In this document: positions 57,003 through 64,000 of the stretch, one piece after another
Layout: each line of letters opens with the position of its first letter
How positions within the stretch are numbered: position 1 is the first letter of the stretch
Source of the DNA: Candidatus Enterococcus stercoripullorum
Lineage (GTDB): Bacteria; Bacillota; Bacilli; Lactobacillales; Enterococcaceae
Direction: 5' to 3'
Length of the DNA stretch: 64,000 nucleotides
NCBI GenBank assembly: GCA_019120335.1
Contig: DWVH01000022.1
Location: 1 to 64,000, forward strand
The notes under the pieces: generated by a model
Told to the model about the DNA's origin: nothing
What the model saw: the letters and a program-made list of their open reading frames with translations, nothing else
The model's database searches: none
Position numbers and translations under genes: made by a program

Positions 57003-57154
57003 ATTTACCGACTTTCATTTTAGCTGTCTTGATTTTGGTTGCTGTTGTGCGTATTTTTTATCGTCAATTTCAAACAAAAGGGCATTGTGATCATTGTGAG
57101 AGTGAATGTGCTGTCAAACATTCGCTAAAATCAACTGACCAATCGGCTAAATAA
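56999..57154 (+). CDS. FeoB-associated Cys-rich membrane protein
   Basis: 51 residues, starting MNLPTFILAVLILVAVVRIF (one membrane helix), then a short cytoplasmic tail with GHCDHCESECAVKH, three cysteines and several histidines. This is the layout of the small FeoB-associated family (PF12669-type), thought to play a FeoC-like accessory or metal-binding role. Its ATG overlaps the feoB TGA (ATGA), with AAAGG upstream. Third gene of the feo operon. Confidence 0.88.
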   Translation: MNLPTFILAVLILVAVVRIFYRQFQTKGHCDHCESECAVKHSLKSTDQSAK

Positions 57155-57175
57155 TCGTTAAATGTTTAAACATCT

Positions 57176-57222
57176 TAAAAAAAGCAGTCTTCCAAAATAG
57201 GTTGGAAGGCTGCTTTTTTTGA
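57176..57222. terminator. Bidirectional terminator between feo operon and degV
   Basis: AGCAGTCTTCCA/TGGAAGGCTGCT stem (one T-G pair), six A on the left and seven T on the right. Confidence 0.9.
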
Positions 57223-57224
57223 GA

Positions 57225-58085
57225 TTAATTATCTAAAATTTGAATGCCTAATCCAAGCAGCCCTGGTCCTGTGTGAACAACTAACGCAGGTGAAATATCT
57301 CCAAATAGAATTTCTGTTGCATGAGGTAATCTCTTCGCTAATTCTGCTTTTAACCATTGACCTTCTTCATAAGCATCGCCATGTGCTACAGCAAGACGAT
57401 AGCTTTTAGCATCCTTTAAAAATTCTGTGGTTAGTTTTAAAGTTGTTTCTAAGCTTTTTTTACGCCCGCGTGATTTGGCTACTGTATAATAAATACCCTC
57501 TTCATTACAAGAAATGGTGGGATTTAGCTTCAACATATTACCAACAATCGAAGCAACTAAGCCAATCCGGCCACCTTTTTGTAAGTATTCGAGTGTAGCT
57601 ACATTAAAATAGATTTGATTATTATAGACTTCTTTTGAGAGTTTTTGCTGAATAGTTTGAAAGTCTAGGCCGGCGTCAATATATTCAGCAGCCCGAATCG
57701 CTTGAAGTCCAGCAGCAATCCCAATATTTTTAGTATCTAGTACAAAGGTGTCTAACTCCGGATATTCTTCACTCACTAAGCGAACGGCATTAAAAGTACC
57801 ACTTAAACCACTAGAGATTGTGACAGCAACCACTTGTTGATAACCGTCTTGTTTTACTTGCTCAAAGACTTCATGAATCGTTTGCATACTTGGTAAAGAA
57901 GTTTTTGGTATTTCTTCTTTAAAGCGGTCATAAACTTCTTGGGGGGTGATATCTATTTTATCAATATAGGTTTGATTCGAATAAATAATTTGCAAAGGTA
58001 GCATATACATTGATTTGTCAGTTACAATATCCATTGGCACATCGCAGCCGGAATCAATCACTAAGGCAATCTTTTTATTGTTCAT
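57225..58085 (-). CDS. DegV-family fatty-acid-binding protein
   Basis: 286 residues: IALVIDSGCDVPMDIV, the lipid-binding TSLPSMQTIHEVFEQ, VTISSGLSGTFNAVRL, LDTKNIGIAAGLQAIRAAEY, LEYLQKGGRIGLVASIVGNML and the C-terminal GPGLLGLGIQIL. Members bind fatty acids, some as FakB carriers for fatty-acid kinase; which role applies here is unknown. It overlaps the upstream DUF1836 gene by 11 bases, so the two are coupled. Confidence 0.9.
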   Translation of the reverse strand: MNNKKIALVIDSGCDVPMDIVTDKSMYMLPLQIIYSNQTYIDKIDITPQEVYDRFKEEIPKTSLPSMQTIHEVFEQVKQDGYQQVVAVTISSGLSGTFNAVRLVSEEYPELDTFVLDTKNIGIAAGLQAIRAAEYIDAGLDFQTIQQKLSKEVYNNQIYFNVATLEYLQKGGRIGLVASIVGNMLKLNPTISCNEEGIYYTVAKSRGRKKSLETTLKLTTEFLKDAKSYRLAVAHGDAYEEGQWLKAELAKRLPHATEILFGDISPALVVHTGPGLLGLGIQILDN

Positions 58086-58638
58086 AGTTTTCGTCTCCTG
58101 TTAATATATATTTTTCTTGAAGGATAATCATTTTTTCAGCAAGTAATTTATTTGCAAAAGCCCTGGTAGCTGCCTGTACTGCAATTCTATCTAGCTCAAT
58201 CGGGATAGCCAAATTTATTGTATTTAATTGCGCTTGATTAATAATAAATTGAATGGATTTTTCCTGTTCATCGCAAAATAAATCATAAGCTTCCCTGATT
58301 CCACTAACTTTTCCTTGAAATAAGATGCCACTTTTTACTTCTGGAATCGTAATGACTTGTTTCAATAAGGTAATTGCGATTAAAAAAGCTAAATGTTTTC
58401 GTTGATATCTTTTTTTGATAGGTGCTGGAATTAATCCTTTTTTAACGTAATTATTTACCATTGCAGGAGTTAGCAGGGGGTGCTTTTCTGTTTGAATGAC
58501 GAGCATCAGATATTGATCTACCAGTTGAATGACTTGGTCCATGTAAAGATCTAAATCGGGTAATTCTTGCCATCTTGGCAGGTAGAAATCTCTCAAAGAC
58601 TCTCCCCATAAGGCAAGTTCATTTTTTAATTCATCCAT
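58075..58638 (-). CDS. DUF1836-family protein with MerR-like HTH
   Basis: 187 residues. The N-terminal half holds LTPAMVNNYVKKGLIPAPIKKRYQRKHLAFLI, resembling a MerR-type helix-turn-helix with wing, as in DUF1836 proteins. The C-terminal half is helical. Probably a regulator, function unknown. ATG 58638 is chosen (GGAG eight bases upstream) over the GTG at 58647. In operon with degV. Confidence 0.78.
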   Translation of the reverse strand: MDELKNELALWGESLRDFYLPRWQELPDLDLYMDQVIQLVDQYLMLVIQTEKHPLLTPAMVNNYVKKGLIPAPIKKRYQRKHLAFLIAITLLKQVITIPEVKSGILFQGKVSGIREAYDLFCDEQEKSIQFIINQAQLNTINLAIPIELDRIAVQAATRAFANKLLAEKMIILQEKYILTGDENYEQ

Positions 58639-58832
58639 CAATATCACTCCAATATCTATAATACAAAAATTAATTATATTAATTATTTCATCTAGTTTCT
58701 AAGACTAGATAAATTTTAGCATATCTAAATAATCTTGTCACGAAGAAAAAAATACAAAAAAATAGAAAAAAAGTTTTATATAACTCTTGATTTTTATTTA
58801 ATGGAGTGCTAATATGTAAAAGTAATCGATAC

Positions 58833-58905
<73 letters not shown>

Positions 58906-58917
58906 TTATATTACGGC

Positions 58918-58956
58918 AAATCTATCTGGTATTTTACTAGATAGATTTTTTTATTT
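58918..58956 (+). terminator. Terminator of tRNA-Lys
   Basis: AATCTATCT/AGATAGATT stem with an 11-base loop, followed by TTTTTATTT. Confidence 0.88.
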
Positions 58957-59109
58957 CTCATTAGTGAAAAATATGTTAAAAATAGAAATAAACCCATTGC
59001 TTTTAATGAAACTCTTTGCAAAATAGGCTATAATATTCATTGAGATGTACAATAGGTTAAATATTCAACAATATAAAATAATTACTGTTTAATATAGAGG
59101 TGAAACTAG

Positions 59110-59814
59110 ATGAAAAAGATTTTAGTCGTTGATGATGAGAAGCCAATTTCTGATATCGTTAAATTTAATTTAGCAAAAGAAGGCTATGAAGTGTTTAGTG
59201 CTTATGATGGTGAAGAAGCTTTACAAAAAGTGGAAGAAATTCATCCTGATTTAATTTTGCTAGATTTAATGTTACCAAAAATTGATGGCTTAGAAGTTGC
59301 AAAAGAGGTCCGTAAAAATTATGATATGCCAATTATTATGGTTACTGCGAAGGACTCTGAAATTGATAAAGTGTTAGGGCTTGAAATTGGTGCAGATGAT
59401 TATGTGACTAAGCCATTTTCTAACCGTGAACTTGTAGCCCGGGTGAAAGCCAATTTGCGTCGTGGGGGTCAAGTTGCTAAGGAAACAGAAGAAACCCAAA
59501 ATGCAGACTTAGTGGTGGGTGAATTAACGATACATCCAAATGCTTATATGGTTACCAAAAAAGAAGAAGAAATCATTTTAACGCATCGTGAATTTGAATT
59601 ACTACACTACCTTGCAAAACATTTAGGACAAGTGATGACACGTGAACATTTACTTCAAACGGTTTGGGGTTATGACTATTTTGGAGATGTGCGGACCGTG
59701 GATGTGACTGTCCGTCGTTTACGTGAAAAGATTGAAGATAAACCTAGTCATCCAAATTATTTAGTAACTCGTCGTGGGGTTGGCTATTTTTTACGTAATC
59801 CAGAACAGGAGTAG
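59110..59814 (+). CDS. walR: Response regulator WalR (VicR/YycF)
   Basis: OmpR-family regulator of cell-wall metabolism, usually essential in low-GC Gram-positives. 234 residues: receiver domain with [13 protein letters not shown], phosphorylation Asp52 in [13 protein letters not shown], Lys in [14 protein letters not shown]-terminal winged helix with [33 protein letters not shown] and [16 protein letters not shown]. Starts the walRKHIJ operon; 3 bases to walK. Confidence 0.97.
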   Translation: MKKILVVDDEKPISDIVKFNLAKEGYEVFSAYDGEEALQKVEEIHPDLILLDLMLPKIDGLEVAKEVRKNYDMPIIMVTAKDSEIDKVLGLEIGADDYVTKPFSNRELVARVKANLRRGGQVAKETEETQNADLVVGELTIHPNAYMVTKKEEEIILTHREFELLHYLAKHLGQVMTREHLLQTVWGYDYFGDVRTVDVTVRRLREKIEDKPSHPNYLVTRRGVGYFLRNPEQE

Positions 59815-59817
59815 TTT

Positions 59818-61650
59818 ATGAGAGAAAGAGTTCGCTTTTTTCAATCGGTGAACTTTAAGATTGCCCTGACATTTATCTTGATTTTACTTATTTCAATCGA
59901 GATAATCGGGGCATATTTTATTCGCGGATTAGAAAAATCAATTGTCGATAATTTTACTAAAGGGATGGATACCCAAGTGGCTGCCTTGGCAAACACACTA
60001 TCTTCGGAGCTAGATCGAGATCAAGCTGATGATGAAACGATTCAAGCAAATATTCAGCGGCTATTAGATAATAGTAGTACGAGTGAAATGATTGAGATGC
60101 GTGTGGTGGATGAAAAAGGAATTGTTTTAGCTACGACCGATGTTTCAGGTAAGTCTGCGATTGGTAAGAAGAATGATTACCAAGAGCTAGATGATTTTAC
60201 AATTAAAAGTATGAAAGTAGCAGATAAAGATACCCGCAGTCGCGTACTTATTAATGTCCATCCGATTCAGTCAATGACAGGAGATACGGTTTTAGGTGCC
60301 CTGTATGTAAAGAGTGATATTGAAGACCAGTATCAGCAAATTAAAAACATTGCGGTTATTTTTGTCACTGCATCACTTTTAGCAGTAGGTATTTCGATGG
60401 TCGTTGCGATTTTAATTGCCCATTCGATTACTCAACCAATCGGTGAAATGCGAGAACAAGCGTTGCGAATTGCTAGAGGAGATTACAGTCGAAAAGTTAC
60501 CGTTCATGGAAAAGATGAATTAGGTCAATTAGCTTTAACTTTTAATCAACTGGCAGAACAAATAGAAGAGACGCAAGATGCGATGGAATCTGAGAGAAAC
60601 CGCCTAAACAGCGTCTTATCACATATGTCAGACGGAGTTGTTGCTACTGATCGCCGTGGCAAAGTAATTACAATTAATGATATGGCCCTTTCTTTATTGG
60701 GAATTTCTAAAGAGGCAGCGATTGGGCAAAATATTTTAAATTTGTTAGACATTGAAAAAGACTATACGTTACGCAAAATTTTGGAAAGCACAGAAGAGTT
60801 ATTAATTGAGCGAAATGAATCTAATTATGGGGATAACAAGATTATTCGTGTGGAATTTTCGATGATTCGGCGTGAGTCTGGTTTTATCTCGGGTTTAGTT
60901 GCCGTACTGCACGATGTTACTGAACAAGAGCAAAATGAACGTGATCGTCGTGAATTTGTTTCTAACGTTTCTCATGAACTACGTACACCTTTAACAAGTA
61001 TGCGTAGTTATATCGAGACTTTAAGTGAAGGTGCTTGGCAAGATCAAGAAATAGCTCCTCGGTTTTTAAAAATTACTTTGGATGAAACAGACCGTATGAT
61101 TCGGATGATTAATGATTTACTTGATTTATCTCGTATGGACAATGACAATTTAAAACTAAATATTGAAATGGTTAATTTTAACGAATTAGTGAACTTTGTC
61201 TTAGATCGTTTTGACGTAATTATTGCAAATAGTGAGAAAAAGTATCGTATTGTTCGAGAGTTTACGCAAAGACCGCTTTTTGTCGAAGTGGATACTGACC
61301 GGATGATTCAAGTCATTGATAATATTATGAATAATGCGATTAAGTATTCTCCAGATGGTGGAAAAATAACTGTGCGCTTAATAGAAACACATAATAACGT
61401 GATATTATCGATTACCGATCAAGGGCTAGGAATTCCTAAAAAAGATATTTCACGTATTTTTGACCGCTTTTATCGTGTGGATAAAGCTCGTGCACGCAAA
61501 CAAGGTGGAACTGGTTTGGGATTGGCGATTTCAAAAGAAGTGGTCAAAGCATTAGGCGGGACTATCTGGGCTACTAGTATTGAAAATTATGGTTCGACGT
61601 TTTATATCAGTTTACCTTATGAACCGTTTGAGGAGGAATGGTGGGATTGA
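59818..61650 (+). CDS. walK: Sensor histidine kinase WalK (VicK/YycG)
   Basis: 610 residues. First membrane helix about 13-34 (FKIALTFILILLISIEIIGA), extracellular domain about 35-178, second helix about 180-202, HAMP (THSITQ-like IAHSITQPIGEMREQALRIA), PAS domain (LSHMSDGVVATDRRGKVITI), then HisKA with His386 in SNVSHELRTPLTSM and an ATPase domain with NNAIKYSPDGGKITV, DQGLGIP and GGTGLGLAISKEVV. Partner of WalR. Confidence 0.97.
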   Translation: MRERVRFFQSVNFKIALTFILILLISIEIIGAYFIRGLEKSIVDNFTKGMDTQVAALANTLSSELDRDQADDETIQANIQRLLDNSSTSEMIEMRVVDEKGIVLATTDVSGKSAIGKKNDYQELDDFTIKSMKVADKDTRSRVLINVHPIQSMTGDTVLGALYVKSDIEDQYQQIKNIAVIFVTASLLAVGISMVVAILIAHSITQPIGEMREQALRIARGDYSRKVTVHGKDELGQLALTFNQLAEQIEETQDAMESERNRLNSVLSHMSDGVVATDRRGKVITINDMALSLLGISKEAAIGQNILNLLDIEKDYTLRKILESTEELLIERNESNYGDNKIIRVEFSMIRRESGFISGLVAVLHDVTEQEQNERDRREFVSNVSHELRTPLTSMRSYIETLSEGAWQDQEIAPRFLKITLDETDRMIRMINDLLDLSRMDNDNLKLNIEMVNFNELVNFVLDRFDVIIANSEKKYRIVREFTQRPLFVEVDTDRMIQVIDNIMNNAIKYSPDGGKITVRLIETHNNVILSITDQGLGIPKKDISRIFDRFYRVDKARARKQGGTGLGLAISKEVVKALGGTIWATSIENYGSTFYISLPYEPFEEEWWD

Positions 61651-62948
61651 AATATTTGAGTCGTGGGATTCGTTTAGGTTTGGTCACATTGATTGCTTTG
61701 AGTTTCTATCTTTCATATCTCATTTGGTTATCTCCTGAACGAAATGATGAAAGCCAAGAGCAAGAGATGAGTCAAAAAATTACAGATATTCGCCCAAAAG
61801 AAGAATTGTTTTTGCCTACAAGAGTGGCTTATCATAATGGAAAAGAAATTAGTACCAGTAATTCGCCAGCCATCTTATTATCTTTGCATCATTTTCTTAA
61901 AAATCAAGAAATTCGTCGTTTGCAAATTTATACTTATGAAGATGAAGAAGCTTTATTAAAAAATCTATCAAAGGAAAATTATGTTTCTTTTGATTATTTG
62001 TCTAAAATGAAATTAAATGAATATTTGTCTGTTTATCAATTACAAATATCAAATAGTGATAAGCAAAGACTAAAAAATAGTTATTTTGATGAAATCAGAT
62101 TGAATTTCGGACAAAAGCAACTATCATTTATTAATCATGACGATCAGCAAGTGTTTAAATTTCATTTACAAATGGATTTAACCCAGATTGAAAACTATCT
62201 TAAAAAGCATCAAAAACAATTTCAATTGCATGAAGGTGAATTTAAGATGGTTTCCGGACAAGTTTATAGTAAAGATCCTATCAAATTACAGTTATACTCT
62301 TATATCTCAACGGATCAACCTTATACACTTTTTCGTGATGCATTCTTTTTAAATACACGTGATATCAAAGTGAATGATGATACAAATGATGCTTTGGTCT
62401 TAAGTAATCATCAAGGCGATATACTGTCTATTTCATTGAATGATCAAATGGTGAATTTTCGTGCGAATCAAGTGGATTTTCATAATCAGAATATGTATAG
62501 TGTAAGTGCGGATTATGTCTCTCGCTTAGGAACGAACCTAGGACAATTGCGTTTCTTTCAACGTGAAGATAAGAAGATTATTTATCGTGCGTTTGTCGAA
62601 GGATATCCATTATTTAGAAAAGATGATAACGGAAAAATTGTAGTTTCCTTTAGTGATTTAGGTCAAGAAAATACTAGAAATATGGAGATTAGTGGGAATT
62701 TAACTACATTACAAGTTCCAATTCCTTCTGATAAGACAAAAACACTGCCAGGTGCTTTAACCATTTGTGAAAAGTTGCAATCCTTAGGTATCAAAGTATT
62801 ACCAGAAATGACGATTGGTTATTTGTGGGAGGAAATACAAGATACTGGAGTGGTGGATTTAACACCGACTTGGTTTGCTTATTATCAAAATCAATGGCTA
62901 CCATACGATGAATTGGTACAAATTTTATCAAACGGGAAAGGGGCTTAA
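61638..62948 (+). CDS. yycH: WalK regulator YycH (WalH)
   Basis: 436 residues: one N-terminal membrane helix (LGLVTLIALSFYLSYLIWLS) and a large extracytoplasmic region, as in YycH, which together with YycI modulates WalK through membrane contacts. It overlaps the walK end by 13 bases. GAGGAGG lies just before the start; ATG 61638 or GTG 61641 could initiate. Sequence is weakly conserved apart from the fold, so the assignment rests largely on position. Confidence 0.88.
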   Translation: MVGLKYLSRGIRLGLVTLIALSFYLSYLIWLSPERNDESQEQEMSQKITDIRPKEELFLPTRVAYHNGKEISTSNSPAILLSLHHFLKNQEIRRLQIYTYEDEEALLKNLSKENYVSFDYLSKMKLNEYLSVYQLQISNSDKQRLKNSYFDEIRLNFGQKQLSFINHDDQQVFKFHLQMDLTQIENYLKKHQKQFQLHEGEFKMVSGQVYSKDPIKLQLYSYISTDQPYTLFRDAFFLNTRDIKVNDDTNDALVLSNHQGDILSISLNDQMVNFRANQVDFHNQNMYSVSADYVSRLGTNLGQLRFFQREDKKIIYRAFVEGYPLFRKDDNGKIVVSFSDLGQENTRNMEISGNLTTLQVPIPSDKTKTLPGALTICEKLQSLGIKVLPEMTIGYLWEEIQDTGVVDLTPTWFAYYQNQWLPYDELVQILSNGKGA

Positions 62949-62951
62949 AAA

Positions 62952-63812
62952 ATGGATTTCAAACGAATAGAAGCAATTTTTCTGGTCGCTTTCCTTTGTT
63001 TAGATATTTTCCTGTTTTCGATTTATCGACAATCACAAAATGAGCAGACACCAATCAATAATTCCTCTACCATCAAAATTACGCAGCGTTTAAAAGAAGA
63101 TAAAATCAAGTATGAGGGCAAAATTTCATCTGAGCATACGGATGGTTATTATCTTAGTGCTACCCAGACAAATTTAAATACGGAATTGCAAAATATGAAA
63201 AAGGCAAAGAAATTAGAAAATGTCGATGTTTTGCGAAGTAGTGTGAAAGATAATTTACTTTCTTTAACCCCAGAAAAAGATTTATTCGTCAATAAAAAAG
63301 GACAGATTCCGACATTGGTTCGTGAAACATTAACAAATCAGAAAGAGATTATCCTCGGAAAAGATTATCGCTATCAAGACGAAATTCATCAACAAAGTGA
63401 TGGATATTTGGATGTTTATGCTTGTCAGAAATATGAAGGCATTCCAATAAATGATATTACTGCTCAAATTAAATTTACGTTAAAGAAAAATGATGAGAAT
63501 TATCGCCTTGAAAAGATTCAGCAAATGCATTTGAGCAATTTAACGGCTTTACGCGAAAAAATGCCGCTAGTCTCTGAGGAAGATGCTTTAACGACGCTTT
63601 ATATTAATAATAAATTGAGTAAAAATGATGAAATTTTATGGTCGAAATTAGCTTACACACTGGTACTACAAGTGAGAGGGAAAAATGTTTATGTACCTGC
63701 TTGGTTTGTGTCAATACGGCATGAAGACAAAAAAGAGCAAGTCGAAATAGTCAATGCTTTTCGTAATCGTATCATTACGAATGCTGCAGTTCGTAAAGTA
63801 GAAAATAAATAA
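62952..63812 (+). CDS. yycI: WalK regulator YycI (WalI)
   Basis: 286 residues: one N-terminal membrane helix (EAIFLVAFLCLDIFLFSIYR), then an extracytoplasmic beta-rich domain with a C-terminal repeat including LAYTLVLQVRGKNVYVPAWFV, the hallmark of YycI-type (PepSY-like) domains. 3 bases after yycH; position in the walRKHIJ operon supports it. Confidence 0.9.
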   Translation: MDFKRIEAIFLVAFLCLDIFLFSIYRQSQNEQTPINNSSTIKITQRLKEDKIKYEGKISSEHTDGYYLSATQTNLNTELQNMKKAKKLENVDVLRSSVKDNLLSLTPEKDLFVNKKGQIPTLVRETLTNQKEIILGKDYRYQDEIHQQSDGYLDVYACQKYEGIPINDITAQIKFTLKKNDENYRLEKIQQMHLSNLTALREKMPLVSEEDALTTLYINNKLSKNDEILWSKLAYTLVLQVRGKNVYVPAWFVSIRHEDKKEQVEIVNAFRNRIITNAAVRKVENK

Positions 63813-63854
63813 ATTTTACAGTATAATGACCTTAGATAAAAGAGGTGTGAACTT

Positions 63855-64000
63855 TTGGAAACAGGACAAGCTTTTGAAATTAGTATTTTAGCTAGTGGTT
63901 CGACAGGGAATAGCTTATATTTAGAGACGGCTGAAAAAAAGATTTTAGTCGATGCTGGTTTAAGTGGTAAAAAAATCGAATCCTTAATGCAGCAAGTCGG
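63855..64000 (+). CDS. yycJ: Metallo-beta-lactamase-fold protein WalJ (YycJ), partial
   Basis: Only the first 48 codons are in the window: ISILASGSTGNSLYLETAEKKILVDAGLSGKK, the opening of the YycJ metallo-hydrolase, implicated in coordinating cell division with replication. TTG start behind AGAGGTGTG. It continues beyond the right edge. Confidence 0.9.
   Translation, partial: METGQAFEISILASGSTGNSLYLETAEKKILVDAGLSGKKIESLMQQV

Overview
The window is a low-GC Firmicute chromosome of the order Lactobacillales, most probably Enterococcaceae (inference). The evidence is conserved gene order: lysC/ezrA/cysteine desulfurase-thiI, rex-tpx-valS-folC, rnjA-rpoY, miaA-hflX-glnR-glnA, pyrG-fba-murA-rho-rpmE2, nrdHEF, feoAB and the start of walRKHIJ. 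Regulation is typical Gram-positive: a T-box before valS, CtsR, GlnR, NrdR and Fur operators, CTP-sensed attenuation before pyrG, and many TTG/GTG starts with strong Shine-Dalgarno (SD) sequences.

Region by region. 1-210: the end of an IS1634-type element abutting a scrap of an ISL3-type element. 270-24725: core housekeeping, consisting of HAD phosphatases, three tRNAs, an acyl-ACP thioesterase, aspartokinase, EzrA, tRNA thiolation (desulfurase plus ThiI), Rex, thiol peroxidase, ValRS, FolC, RadC, RNase J with the RNA polymerase epsilon subunit, ClpP, MiaA, HflX, GlnR and GlnA. 24760-27745: two decayed insertion sequences, ISL3 and IS4. 28073-36648: an accessory catabolic island. 36660-39903: a second insertion-sequence graveyard with an IS200/IS605-like structured remnant, a frameshifted small gene, and an apparently intact IS1634-type element nested inside an ISL3 remnant. 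40061-46976: pyrG, fba, a GntR regulator, murA, rho and rpmE2. 47151-49506: small membrane, HD-domain and PH-domain genes with pseudogenes. 49636-53229: class Ib ribonucleotide reductase under paired NrdR boxes. 53594-58638: a TMEM175-like channel, the ferrous-iron operon with a 51-codon Cys-rich partner, a DegV protein and a DUF1836 protein. 58833-64000: tRNA-Lys and walRKHI, with walJ running off the edge.

The most interesting locus is 28073-36648. A PucR-type regulator precedes an operon-like run: an ornithine-carbamoyltransferase-family enzyme, carbamate kinase, a YfcC-family transporter, a short guanidine-group deiminase/hydrolase with all five expected catalytic residues, and a D-2-hydroxyacid dehydrogenase. 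A Gate-domain (YjiH-type) membrane protein follows behind a terminator. This has the logic of the arginine deiminase pathway: guanidino compound to ureido compound to carbamoyl phosphate to ATP. However, the hydrolase lacks the extra domain of true ArcA, and the transcarbamylase has lost the residues that hold the amino-acid end of ornithine. I infer an ATP-yielding fermentation of an unidentified guanidino or ureido compound, carbon-catabolite controlled and bounded by mobile DNA.

All calls rest on reading the sequence and on family knowledge; no database search or structure prediction was run.
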